Both the position numbers and the translations under genes were made by a program. DNA of 64,000 nt from Spongiivirga citrea. Its GTDB lineage: Bacteria > Bacteroidota > Bacteroidia > Flavobacteriales > Flavobacteriaceae. Positions 34,230 to 43,199 of this stretch are shown piece after piece. Under the pieces are notes generated by a model. It was not told the origin of the DNA. It worked only from the letters and a program-made list of their open reading frames with translations, and searched no databases. Position 1 is the stretch's first letter, and the number at the start of each line of letters is the position of its first letter. The stretch is taken from the NCBI RefSeq assembly GCF_010671565.1, contig NZ_JAABOQ010000009.1:1-64000 (forward strand), written 5' to 3'.

Positions 34230-37200
34230 TTATAAGCTCAAATAATTAATGGCTATCACGGTTTGGTTGTATCTATTCAAAGTCTCCAAATAGCTGATTT
34301 TTATTTCATATGCATTTTCAAGACTTTGTATGTATTGAAAAAAATCAATTTCTCCATTTTTGAAACTTGTTATTGCAGTTTTTAGAATTTCATCAGACAA
34401 TTCAGTTCCTTCCTTCTCATAATAGTCCAATGCCGTTTGGTATTTGATCAATTGCGCATTGAGTTCACTATATCTTGCCTCCAACTGCAATCGAAAATCA
34501 ATGCGTTCTTGATTCGCAATATCTTTTGCTACTTTCGATGCTTTGATTTTTGATGATTGTCCTCCAAATAAAATAGGAAGTTTAAGACCAAGTTGATAAC
34601 CGTAAAGGTTCCTGTCGAGTCCGCTATTAGTACCTTGAAAATATTGAAGACTAATGTCGGGTAATAATCTATTATTTTCCAGTCTCTTTTGTAAATCAGA
34701 GTAGTCTACCCGTCGTTGGTGGTACATTAATTCTGGATTATCATCAATTATAGATTCTTTTAAATCAACTTTCTGTATTGGTTCCATAAAAACCTGCAAA
34801 TTATCTGGGCTTTGTATAATACTTCTTAAATGAGTTAAGGCAGCAATAACATCCTGTTGCACCTGTTCATATTTAATTTCTATTTGTCGTTGTTTAGATT
34901 GTGCCGTTGCCTTTTCTAAATAATTAGTTTCACCTAATTCAAAACGGCGTTTTGAAGCATAGGCGAAATTTTTATAAATGCTATCTAGCTTTCGGTAAAT
35001 TCGTTCTTTTTCCTTTTCAGTTTGATATTGGTAATATGTGGTAGTAAGATCTCGTATTAGATTTCTTTTCTTAATATCATAGCTGCTCGATGCTAATTGA
35101 TAATTTGCTTTTTGGACTTTTCTACTGGCCAAATAGGTAGTGGGGAATTGAAAGCTCTGTTCTACGCCAAAAACACGAATCGGTTCATTATTTGTGGCTC
35201 GGTTATTCTCATCAAAACTGTAATATACCCGGGTTTTATCAAAATCGAAGGCCTTTCCTTTGAGTATTTCGGCTTGTTTTACGCCAAGACTGCTTGCTTT
35301 TAATCCTGAATTGTTTTCAATTGCAATAGGAATCAATTCTTCTAAACTGTATGGTTTTTCTTGGGCGTTTAGGTTGAAGGAAAACAACATCAACAGCAAT
35401 GTTATTCCTGTTATCAATTTTTCATTTGTTTGTCCAGCTACTTTCTTCGCTCTAGGTTTATTAAAATATGCATACAAGACGGGAAGAACAATAAGGGTTA
35501 AAAAAGTTGCAGTAACCAACCCTCCTATGACAACAGTTGCCAATGGTCTTTGAACTTCAGCCCCAGCACTTGTTGAAATCGCCATAGGCAAAAACCCTAA
35601 TGCCGCCGCTCCTGCGGTAAGCAATACTGCTCTAAGTCGATCTTTTGTCCCTTTTTTGATTAGTGCTTCCATAGTTTCATAACCTTCATTTTTTAACTCT
35701 TTAAAATGCTCTATTAAAACAATACCATTAAGCACGGCAATCCCAAAAAGAGCAATAAAACCCACTCCAGCGGATATGCTAAAAGGCATATCTCGCAACC
35801 AAAGCAATAATACGCCACCCACTGTGGACAGAGGGATAACAGTATAGATCATTAACGCCTCTTTGACCGATTTAAATGCCAGATACAATAACACAAAAAT
35901 CAGAATCAAAGCAATGGGAACTGCAGCCATTAGCCGTGCCTTGGCACTTTGTAAGTTTTCAAACTGCCCACCATATGTGATTGAATATCCTGTAGGCAAT
36001 TTGATATTTTTATCTATTAACTCCTCAACATCTTCAATTACGGATTGCAGATCGCGGTTACGAACATTAATGCCTACCACAATCCTACGCCTTGTATCAT
36101 CTCTGGAAATTTTTGCAGCTCCTTTTTGTTGGGTTATAGTTGCTAACTCGCTAAGCGGTAATTTCCCTCCTTTAGGTAAATCAACATATAAACTTTGAAG
36201 ATCTTTAAGACTTTTGCGATTCTCTTTATCTAATTTAACTACCAGATCAAAACGTTTTTCTCCTTCAAATACACTGCCAACCGTACGCCCTGCGAACCCC
36301 ATTGATATCATCTCATTTAAGTCTTGAATGTTTAAGCCATAACGTGCAATTTTTGAACGGTTATAGGCCACATTCATTTGTGGTAAGCCCACAACTTTTT
36401 CAACCGCAATATCCGAAGCTCCTTCAACGTTTTCAACCAGTGTTTTAATGTCATTTGCTTTGTTACTTAGTATATTCAAATCTTCTCCAAATATCTTAAT
36501 AGCAATATCGGCCCTTACCCCAGTAATGAGTTCATTAAATCGCATTTCTATTGGCTGAGTAAATTCCACTTCCATTCCTTGAATAACAGTTAGTGTTTCC
36601 TTAAACTTATCGGCAAGTTCGTCTTTACTTTTTGCCGAAACCCATTCTGATTTTGGTTTGAGGATAATAATAACATCACTTTCTTCCATTGACATTGGGT
36701 CGGTTGGCACTTCGGCGGCACCAATTCTTGTCACGACTTGCTTTACTTCAGGAAAATTATCTAGTAGGATTTTTTCAATTCTCGTTGTTATTTCAATGGT
36801 TTTACTTAATGATGTTCCTGTTTTTAATACAGGCTGAATCACAAAATCACCTTCATCAAGTGTAGGTACAAATTCGCCTCCCATAGTCGAAAAAAGAAGT
36901 GCAGCACCCGAGAGTAAAAAAACAGCAATGGCTAATACGATTTTTTTTGAATGTAGTGCCCAGTTAATGATAGGATCATAAATATTATTTAACCATTTCA
37001 TAAGTCGAATGGAAATATTTCTATCAGACACTTTAGTTGGCTTTAAAAAAAGTGAGGCTACCACTGGTACATAGGTAAAGCAAAAAATCATTGCGCCTAT
37101 AAGGGCAAAACTAAAGGTCAAGGCCATAGGCTTAAACATTTTTCCTTCAACACCCCCTAATGAAAGTATAGGTATAAAAACAATCAGGATAATAAGTTGT

Positions 37201-38567
37201 CCGAAAACAGCAGAATTCATCATTTTCGCGGCTCCTGAAAAAGTGATGCTATCTTTCAGATCTTGTTTTTCCACTTTTGTAAAAGAAGCTAGTTCACTTT
37301 TTCTTCTAGTAATCTGAAGGGCTATAAACTCTACAATAATTACAGCGCCATCAATAATAATCCCAAAATCTATTGCCCCTAGACTCATTAAGTTGGCATC
37401 AACTCCAAAAAGATACATCAATGAAAGAGCAAATAGTAAACACAGTGGTATTACCGAAGCGACTACCAATCCTGATCGTATATTTCCTAGAAGGAGCACA
37501 ACAATAAAAATTACAATCAAACAACCTAAAATCAAGTTTTCCGTAACTGTAAAAGTGGTTTTAGCAATAAGCTCACTTCGGTCTAAGAATGCATTGATAT
37601 ATACCCCTTCAGGCAAGGATTTTGAAATTGAAGCTACCCTGTCTTTGACTGCATCAATTACTTTTTTAGAATTGGCATTTTTTAGCATCATTACCTGCCC
37701 TAATACCTTTTCACCTTCACCATTGCCTGTAATTGCTCCAAAACGTGCAGCAGCACCATAACCTACTGATGCAATGTCTCTTATATATATAGGCACTCCA
37801 TTACGGTTGCTTACTACAATATTTTTTATATCATCAAGAGTGCTAACTAATCCTTCTCCTCTAATAAAATAGGCTTGATTCACTTTCTCGATATAACTTC
37901 CGCCAGATACACTGTTGTTTTTTTCTAATGCCATGAAAACATCTGAAGCGGAAATGTTCATGGCATTGAGCCTTTTGGTATTGATTGCTACTTCGTATTG
38001 CTTTAAATAACCACCCCAAGTATTTACTTCTACAACCCCTGGAATACCTGACAATTGTCTTTTTACAATCCAATCCTGAATCGTTCTAAGATCTGTGGCA
38101 GAATATTGAGCTTTATGCTCTGGTTTTACATCTAAAATATACTGGTATATTTCGCCCAAACCGGTCGTTATTGGTCCCATTTCTGGTGTACCAAAACCTT
38201 CTGGAATTTTCTCAGATGCCGATTTAATTTTTTCAGCGATTAGCTGACGTGGCAAATACGTTCCCATTTTGTCTTCGAAGACAATTGTTACGACCGAAAG
38301 ACCGAACTTCGAAACTGATCGAATCTCCTTTACGCCTGGAAGGTTGGCCATTTCAAGTTCTACAGGATAGGTAATAAATTGCTCCATATCCTGGGTAGAT
38401 AAGTTACGCGAGGTCGTAATAACCTGTACCTGATTGTTGGTTACATCAGGAACTGCTCCTATTGGTATTTGCGTTAAAGAGAATATACCAAAACCAACAA
38501 TAAATGAGGTAAATAGTAAAACAATAAACTTGTTTTTAAGACTGAAATTTATAATATGAGAAAGCAT
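34230..38567 (-). CDS. CzcA-type heavy-metal RND pump fused to a TolC-like outer-membrane factor
   Basis: The 1445-residue protein joins two usually separate proteins. Residues 1 to about 1045 form a heavy-metal RND pump: twelve membrane segments, IPIGAVPDVTNNQVQV, the proton-relay residues Asp400, Asp406 and Glu413 in AIDFGIIIDGAVIIVEF, and FTQPIEMRFNELITGVR, which resembles the CzcA (Co/Zn/Cd) rather than the CusA (Cu/Ag) sequence. After a hydrophobic segment ending NLNAQ, like a retained signal peptide, residues 1060-1445 form an OEP/TolC domain with two helical repeats (YSLEELIPIAIENN, ETNYLEKATAQSKQRQIEI). Such fusions are known in Bacteroidota; whether the chain is cleaved after NAQ is open. 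Upstream is a His-rich exported protein, downstream the adaptor. Confidence 0.92.
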   Translation of the reverse strand: MLSHIINFSLKNKFIVLLFTSFIVGFGIFSLTQIPIGAVPDVTNNQVQVITTSRNLSTQDMEQFITYPVELEMANLPGVKEIRSVSKFGLSVVTIVFEDKMGTYLPRQLIAEKIKSASEKIPEGFGTPEMGPITTGLGEIYQYILDVKPEHKAQYSATDLRTIQDWIVKRQLSGIPGVVEVNTWGGYLKQYEVAINTKRLNAMNISASDVFMALEKNNSVSGGSYIEKVNQAYFIRGEGLVSTLDDIKNIVVSNRNGVPIYIRDIASVGYGAAARFGAITGNGEGEKVLGQVMMLKNANSKKVIDAVKDRVASISKSLPEGVYINAFLDRSELIAKTTFTVTENLILGCLIVIFIVVLLLGNIRSGLVVASVIPLCLLFALSLMYLFGVDANLMSLGAIDFGIIIDGAVIIVEFIALQITRRKSELASFTKVEKQDLKDSITFSGAAKMMNSAVFGQLIILIVFIPILSLGGVEGKMFKPMALTFSFALIGAMIFCFTYVPVVASLFLKPTKVSDRNISIRLMKWLNNIYDPIINWALHSKKIVLAIAVFLLSGAALLFSTMGGEFVPTLDEGDFVIQPVLKTGTSLSKTIEITTRIEKILLDNFPEVKQVVTRIGAAEVPTDPMSMEESDVIIILKPKSEWVSAKSKDELADKFKETLTVIQGMEVEFTQPIEMRFNELITGVRADIAIKIFGEDLNILSNKANDIKTLVENVEGASDIAVEKVVGLPQMNVAYNRSKIARYGLNIQDLNEMISMGFAGRTVGSVFEGEKRFDLVVKLDKENRKSLKDLQSLYVDLPKGGKLPLSELATITQQKGAAKISRDDTRRRIVVGINVRNRDLQSVIEDVEELIDKNIKLPTGYSITYGGQFENLQSAKARLMAAVPIALILIFVLLYLAFKSVKEALMIYTVIPLSTVGGVLLLWLRDMPFSISAGVGFIALFGIAVLNGIVLIEHFKELKNEGYETMEALIKKGTKDRLRAVLLTAGAAALGFLPMAISTSAGAEVQRPLATVVIGGLVTATFLTLIVLPVLYAYFNKPRAKKVAGQTNEKLITGITLLLMLFSFNLNAQEKPYSLEELIPIAIENNSGLKASSLGVKQAEILKGKAFDFDKTRVYYSFDENNRATNNEPIRVFGVEQSFQFPTTYLASRKVQKANYQLASSSYDIKKRNLIRDLTTTYYQYQTEKEKERIYRKLDSIYKNFAYASKRRFELGETNYLEKATAQSKQRQIEIKYEQVQQDVIAALTHLRSIIQSPDNLQVFMEPIQKVDLKESIIDDNPELMYHQRRVDYSDLQKRLENNRLLPDISLQYFQGTNSGLDRNLYGYQLGLKLPILFGGQSSKIKASKVAKDIANQERIDFRLQLEARYSELNAQLIKYQTALDYYEKEGTELSDEILKTAITSFKNGEIDFFQYIQSLENAYEIKISYLETLNRYNQTVIAINYLSL

Positions 38568-38662
38568 AATTCATAGAAAATTAATCGAACAATTGACCCT
38601 AGATAACTAAGGGGTTTCATTAATAAAAATCTATACAAAAAGTGACCCTCTGGTCCCTTGAA

Positions 38663-39058
38663 TTATGCTACTTTCGGAGGTTGAAAAATCCCGGATTTAA
38701 ATGGTGACGAAGATGGTGGTTGATAGTGGTAGTTTTCCACTTTGTCAGAAGAACTAATTGACCAATCTATAGGTACAGAATCGTTAATTACGAGTACCGA
38801 AATGAGCGTGGATTGTGTTTGTTGTTGAAATGGTAGCTTTTCGTGATCCTGATGTTCTTCCTGATGTTTTTCGCTATGTTCCAGCTTTTGTTCGCCGTAA
38901 TGTTTAGACAGAAACACAAGAAAGTTATCTCCGTACTTAGCCTTATGAAATTGAGCATGTTCAAAAAGCTCATCTACAAGTATAATATCATTAATTCCGA
39001 TATTCATACTTTGAGCAAACAACAAAAATGACAATATTAAGGCTATTAACTTAGTCAT
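38663..39058 (-). CDS. Small His-rich exported protein heading the metal efflux operon
   Basis: The 131-residue protein has a signal peptide (TKLIALILSFLLFAQS). The segment DELFEHAQFHKAKYGDNFLVFL is followed by SKHYGEQKLEHSEKHQEEHQ, which goes on DHEKLPF, so at least eight His and many Glu stand within 50 residues, suggesting metal chelation. The C-terminus is SGIFQPPKVA. Similar small proteins precede CzcA-type pumps in flavobacteria; I know no assigned function and infer a periplasmic metal buffer or sensor. The gene is 95 bases before the pump gene on the same strand. A 10-bp palindrome AATGATCATT (39071-39080) lies 13 bases before its ATG. Confidence 0.8.
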   Translation of the reverse strand: MTKLIALILSFLLFAQSMNIGINDIILVDELFEHAQFHKAKYGDNFLVFLSKHYGEQKLEHSEKHQEEHQDHEKLPFQQQTQSTLISVLVINDSVPIDWSISSSDKVENYHYQPPSSSPFKSGIFQPPKVA

Positions 39059-39224
39059 TAATTACAAAATAATGATCATTGACAAAGAATGAAGGTAACG
39101 AAAACTTACGTGAAAAAGCTTATTGCAATACTCTTTTTATCGATTAGCATCAATTTAAACCCTGAAATGCATACTTACACGACCGTTTAAAGTAAAAAAA
39201 TAGTGTATTTATCCTAGATATTTG

Positions 39225-39262
39225 AAAAAGAAAAACTCCAAAGGTTTAAAAACCTTTGGAGT
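39225..39262 (-). terminator. Terminator of the astacin-like protease gene
   Basis: A perfect 12-bp stem ACTCCAAAGGTT/AACCTTTGGAGT (39235-39246, 39251-39262) has a four-base loop. On the minus strand it is followed by TTTTTCTTTTT. It lies 25 bases after the stop. Confidence 0.92.
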
Positions 39263-39286
39263 TTAGAACTCAATCTTAACTTGTTA

Positions 39287-41491
39287 CTATTCTAACACAA
39301 TATTAAACAGCACATAGGCTTTCTGACCGCCTTCAAAACCTTCTAATGAAATATCTTCACCAAGTGATCCAATGTAATTTTCATCTCGCCGCCTGCCATC
39401 AATATCCCCTAAAAAAATCTCACCGCTTGCAGTATCAATATAAAGTTCTAAGGCAGTAATGCCTGGAAAAGGGTTGATATCGAGTGTCTCATCGGGAGAG
39501 ATGCCACCTTCAGTTCCTGATCGTCCGTCATCGTCTCTAAGTTGTAGCCATACTTTTGCATAGGGCTCATTTCGACGAATGGTATATCTAAACTCCCAAT
39601 TAGGGTAAATATCGTTGTCACTTTCTTCAACGGTACCGCTTTTAAAACGTTCCGATGGATTACTTGACCCTCCTGGTCTCCAATCCCAACCAGGTCCTGT
39701 TTCATTTTTCATATAAAAATCAATATCATGTTTTCTCCCTCCATCTCTATCGTCAGATTGTACTCTTAGAATTGTTGTTTTTACAGTCCTTATAGAAGTA
39801 ACCGGCCTAGAAATTCGCTCATAAAAATCGAATGGGTAAGCAGTGTTTATTCCATCGATATCCATAGCTGATAAGCCTGAATCTGGTGATACGGGATTAC
39901 GTGTACGAGCATCTACTATCGTCGGAGATGATCTATCTTTAGAAAAAGCATATCCACCATAATGCATAATCGAATTGGCATCATAAGGCGTTACTTTATA
40001 TCCATCCGATGAATGTTTTTTGAAATTACTTTCCTTACCATCTTGAATGTTGTCCCAGTTAATACGAATATGTCTATCTCGATCATTACGGCTTTGCTCG
40101 TGCCAAGCTCCTGCAGCATGCAAAATTTCATGCATAATTGTATTTCTAGAAACATTTTCACCTAGGGTGATTTTTTGCCTTATTCTAGCACGACCAACCT
40201 TACTTTTCCCACCATTCAAGTCACGATCTTTAATAAATTGAACATGGTTTTGAATTTTCCATTTAGGTACAATGTTTAAGTTCGTTCGCGTATTTAATTC
40301 ATCTATAGCATCTAAAATCACTCGCAATTCCGCATTGCTAAAATCCCCACTTTTAACTGAATAGGGTATAATGCCTTTATTCCACAACCAATTACGATCA
40401 ATAAGACCATCGCTTACTCTGATCATTATTGCCTGAGTAGAGCTTCCAACCCCATTTCTAATCGGCGCACTTGGGCGAATCTCCCCATAGCGGCTAAAAT
40501 TCTTTTTTACAGGATGTGGTTTAGGTGCAGGATCGACTACATTTCGAGCGTTACCTAAAACAATATCGCCTTGATACATCGCAAGTCCTTTATCAATGTA
40601 ATATGAAATATTCTCAGTTCTTTCTAAAAAAGGCAGTTTTACCCGTTTATTTAATATTGTCACTCTAGGGCTGGGTGAAGGGTTGCTCCTAACAGGCTCA
40701 TTAGTAAGCACTACATTGAATTGAACACCACGAGACATTTTCTTCTTGTTTTGATTAAAAATAGTCCAGTCCCTTCCTGTTTTCCAGACACCTATTGGGT
40801 TTGAATTATAGGTGCTTTTGTAATTTGTATTCGCAAAAACAGTTGTGCTTGAAGTGTATTGCAAGGGTGACTTAATCTTAGAAATATGATTGGTGGTTTT
40901 CGTTTCTTGATATTTAAACCCAAACAGATTCAGGTTTCCTATTTTGTTATTACCTTTTTTTACTACCAATACGTTCATTTTGGTATTTATAGGCATTTTT
41001 TTACTCGTATTTTCATTGTACACTTTCCATTTTCCCTGAGCATACCATACACCAATGTTTGACGTATTGTAAGCACCGTAAAGTTGTGTAACTAATACAA
41101 TGTCGTTTGGTTTTCCATTTGTTAAACCATTATTTAATGTGGTAATATGATCGTTTGTGTTAGACGCTTTGGTGGTATGAACAAAGGCTTGTCTCGTGTT
41201 TTTCGGAAATATTAAAACATTAAAATGCGTAGTTAACGGCATTTTGCTTCGATCTTGATTGAAAATATGCCATTTGTTCTTATGGTACCATACCCCTATT
41301 GCATGGGGGTTATATTTTCCAAATTCTTGGGTCACAATCAAAATAGCATCAGGTTTATTATTGGTTGCGGGATGATTAATCGTTGTAATGTGATCTTTAG
41401 TGTTGCGAGCATTACTGGTATGATCAAATTTTATTTGACCCGTTAAACCAACTGCAAACAGCAGAAACGAAAGAAAGACTAAATTTTTCAT
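39287..41491 (-). CDS. Exported astacin-like (M12A) zinc protease with three N-terminal repeats
   Basis: The 734-residue protein has a signal peptide (to about GLTGQ, residue 19). Residues 20-265 hold three repeats of about 80 residues, each with a N-x-x-x-H-I/T segment, an IGVWY or IGVWK strand, a W-x-I/V-x-N strand and an FNV or MNV end. The astacin-type domain has His454, Glu455, His458, His464 and Glu465 (HEILHAAGAWHEQSR) and the Met-turn SIMHYGGYAFS with Tyr513. The C-terminal 160 residues are Asp- and Gly-rich beta structure, and I see no type IX sorting domain. It should cleave proteins outside the inner membrane. The block GTTAACCT lies 46 bases before the start, a position close to that in the ECF-type promoters at 56995 and 59032. 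Confidence 0.88.
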   Translation of the reverse strand: MKNLVFLSFLLFAVGLTGQIKFDHTSNARNTKDHITTINHPATNNKPDAILIVTQEFGKYNPHAIGVWYHKNKWHIFNQDRSKMPLTTHFNVLIFPKNTRQAFVHTTKASNTNDHITTLNNGLTNGKPNDIVLVTQLYGAYNTSNIGVWYAQGKWKVYNENTSKKMPINTKMNVLVVKKGNNKIGNLNLFGFKYQETKTTNHISKIKSPLQYTSSTTVFANTNYKSTYNSNPIGVWKTGRDWTIFNQNKKKMSRGVQFNVVLTNEPVRSNPSPSPRVTILNKRVKLPFLERTENISYYIDKGLAMYQGDIVLGNARNVVDPAPKPHPVKKNFSRYGEIRPSAPIRNGVGSSTQAIMIRVSDGLIDRNWLWNKGIIPYSVKSGDFSNAELRVILDAIDELNTRTNLNIVPKWKIQNHVQFIKDRDLNGGKSKVGRARIRQKITLGENVSRNTIMHEILHAAGAWHEQSRNDRDRHIRINWDNIQDGKESNFKKHSSDGYKVTPYDANSIMHYGGYAFSKDRSSPTIVDARTRNPVSPDSGLSAMDIDGINTAYPFDFYERISRPVTSIRTVKTTILRVQSDDRDGGRKHDIDFYMKNETGPGWDWRPGGSSNPSERFKSGTVEESDNDIYPNWEFRYTIRRNEPYAKVWLQLRDDDGRSGTEGGISPDETLDINPFPGITALELYIDTASGEIFLGDIDGRRRDENYIGSLGEDISLEGFEGGQKAYVLFNIVLE

Positions 41492-41566
41492 GTTGAGATT
41501 GTTTATTATTCATCTCTTAATGAAATTTTGTCACAAAGGTTAACTTCTATTAAAAGGTCATTCAAT

Positions 41567-42283
41567 TCATAATTGCCGAGTGCCTTTATCAATAACCCAG
41601 TTTATTCTAAAAAGCCCGTACTGTTGTTTATAATTAATTCCTCTTCCATAGGATACATCTAACTGAATACTATCACTCACAAACAGATTAATACCAGTAT
41701 CGAATGCTATTTGATGTGTTTTCAAATCAGAGAACTCCCCAAATAGTTCTAAATAGGTTCCAAATTTTCCTTTTATAGGAACATTAATTGAAGTAACATA
41801 GGCCAATGATCCCTCTCCTATTCCCGAATTTGAATAGGTAAGATTATACCCTAACTCTAGCTTGTTTAGCTTTTGAGAAATTAATAATGAAGTGCTGTAA
41901 CCAATAGTTTCATTTTCAGAAGGAATAGAAATGCTTCCCAACACCCCCAAACCAAAGGTTGCTGATTCATTTTCATATAGGTAATATTTAGCTCCAATAT
42001 TCAAGTCATTCCAACCGCTAAAAACGACCTCATTACCATTATCTTCTATGATATCGTATTGATTTGATAGCTGAAGCTCAATGTCGGATGTCAGTCCGTA
42101 TCTAAATAAGATATTAGAACTGGCCGATTGCATTGGTGATTCATTTTCATCATACGTAAAAGCACCAAATGCTTCGATTTGAATGCTGTTTTCGGCATTT
42201 GTTCCAGCAGGTTCTATCTGGTCTTGTGCCCATATAGCTGTAGTTATAAAAAAACAAAAAAATCTAATTATTTGGAATGGCAT
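41567..42283 (-). CDS. Outer-membrane barrel of the phenol MetA-pathway transporter family
   Basis: The 238-residue protein has a signal peptide ending TAIWAQ (residue 19) and alternating strands fitting a 10-12-strand barrel. The strands include RYGLTSDIELQLSNQYD, WNDLNIGAKYYLYE and FGLGVLGSISIPS. SYGRGINYKQQYGLFRINWVI comes near the end. This is the pattern of the family labelled transporter / putative MetA-pathway of phenol degradation, whose substrates are generally unknown. It follows the methyltransferase gene with a 109-base gap and is probably separate from it. Confidence 0.75.
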   Translation of the reverse strand: MPFQIIRFFCFFITTAIWAQDQIEPAGTNAENSIQIEAFGAFTYDENESPMQSASSNILFRYGLTSDIELQLSNQYDIIEDNGNEVVFSGWNDLNIGAKYYLYENESATFGLGVLGSISIPSENETIGYSTSLLISQKLNKLELGYNLTYSNSGIGEGSLAYVTSINVPIKGKFGTYLELFGEFSDLKTHQIAFDTGINLFVSDSIQLDVSYGRGINYKQQYGLFRINWVIDKGTRQL

Positions 42284-42392
42284 AGCGGTTATATTTTGCC
42301 ATACCTACGGAGTTTTTTAGTGGAGGGTTTGGTTTTACTAGTGGTCCATTACCGTTAGCTGTATTCTGTTTTTAAAAATTGAAGTTTTAATT

Positions 42393-43100
42393 CTAATTAC
42401 ATCCTGAAATTCCTGTGGCACACCCATAGAAATAATTCACATATTGTGCCTTAAGTCCCGATGCTTTGAAAATTTCAGCAGCCCGCTTTGCGTTCTTAAA
42501 ATGTTCCGTGTAAATACCCAGCATTTTATAAGTTTCAGGATTACCTAGAAATAATTTTCCAAAGAATGGGATACAGTATTTAATGTAAAACAGATAGAGA
42601 CTCTTTAATGCAGTATTATTTGGAATGGAGACATCAACTAATGAAAAAGTACCTCCTGGTTTAAGAATACGTTTAACCTCTAAAGCAAAATTTTTCATTT
42701 GTAATTCATTAAAGGTCTTCAACCCGAAGCCAGATATTATCACGTCAGCAGAATTATCTTCTATTGAGTTTTTAAAAATATCCTCCTGCAATAGGTCAAT
42801 ATTTATATAGCCCTGATCTTGTTTTTTAACCTTTCCTAAGCGAATCATTTCAGAAGAAATGTCTAAAGCAATTACCTTGTTTTCTCTGTTTACTCCTTTC
42901 AAAATAAAAGGCCAACATTCTCCCATTCCTGTCATTAAATCTACAACCACATCACCTTTTATAATATTTCCTTTGGCAACGCATTGTCTTCGCCATCGGT
43001 CGCTAAATCCAAAAGATGTAATGAAATTGACATTCTTATAGGTTTTGCTCATATCGTCAAAAAGACTGGCGATAAACTCTGGTTTGTAGATATCTTTCAT
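42393..43100 (-). CDS. SAM-dependent methyltransferase, UbiE/MenG-like
   Basis: The 235-residue protein has class I methyltransferase motif I VVDLMTGMGECWPF, an acidic residue in VIALDISSEMI, ADVIISGFGLKTF (motif II) and LKPGGTFSLVDVS (motif III). The opening FDDMSKTYKNVNFITSFG recalls the FDxxAxxYDxxN start of UbiE/MenG quinone methyltransferases, and it ends unusually in CATGISGCN. The substrate is unknown. I start it at ATG 43100: an upstream GTG at 43151 is in frame, but the 17 extra codons coincide exactly with the nrdA terminator hairpin and are not expected to be translated. Confidence 0.82.
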   Translation of the reverse strand: MKDIYKPEFIASLFDDMSKTYKNVNFITSFGFSDRWRRQCVAKGNIIKGDVVVDLMTGMGECWPFILKGVNRENKVIALDISSEMIRLGKVKKQDQGYINIDLLQEDIFKNSIEDNSADVIISGFGLKTFNELQMKNFALEVKRILKPGGTFSLVDVSIPNNTALKSLYLFYIKYCIPFFGKLFLGNPETYKMLGIYTEHFKNAKRAAEIFKASGLKAQYVNYFYGCATGISGCN

Positions 43101-43110
43101 TTCTTCAATA

Positions 43111-43148
43111 TTAAAAAACCTCAAAAACTTAGTAAGCTTTTGAGGTTT
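43111..43148 (-). terminator. nrdA terminator
   Basis: A perfect 11-bp stem AAACCTCAAAA/TTTTGAGGTTT (43116-43126 and 43138-43148) is followed on the minus strand by TTTTTT. It lies 52-85 bases after the nrdA stop and just before the methyltransferase start. Confidence 0.9.
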
Positions 43149-43199
43149 CACCCATAGTTGTTTTTGATAATAATTCTTATCTAAAATCTCATATCTATA

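Noticed and set aside
37393-37761. 122-codon plus-strand frame inside the RND pump gene
   Set aside because: Antisense to the conserved pump sequence, which explains the openness of the frame.
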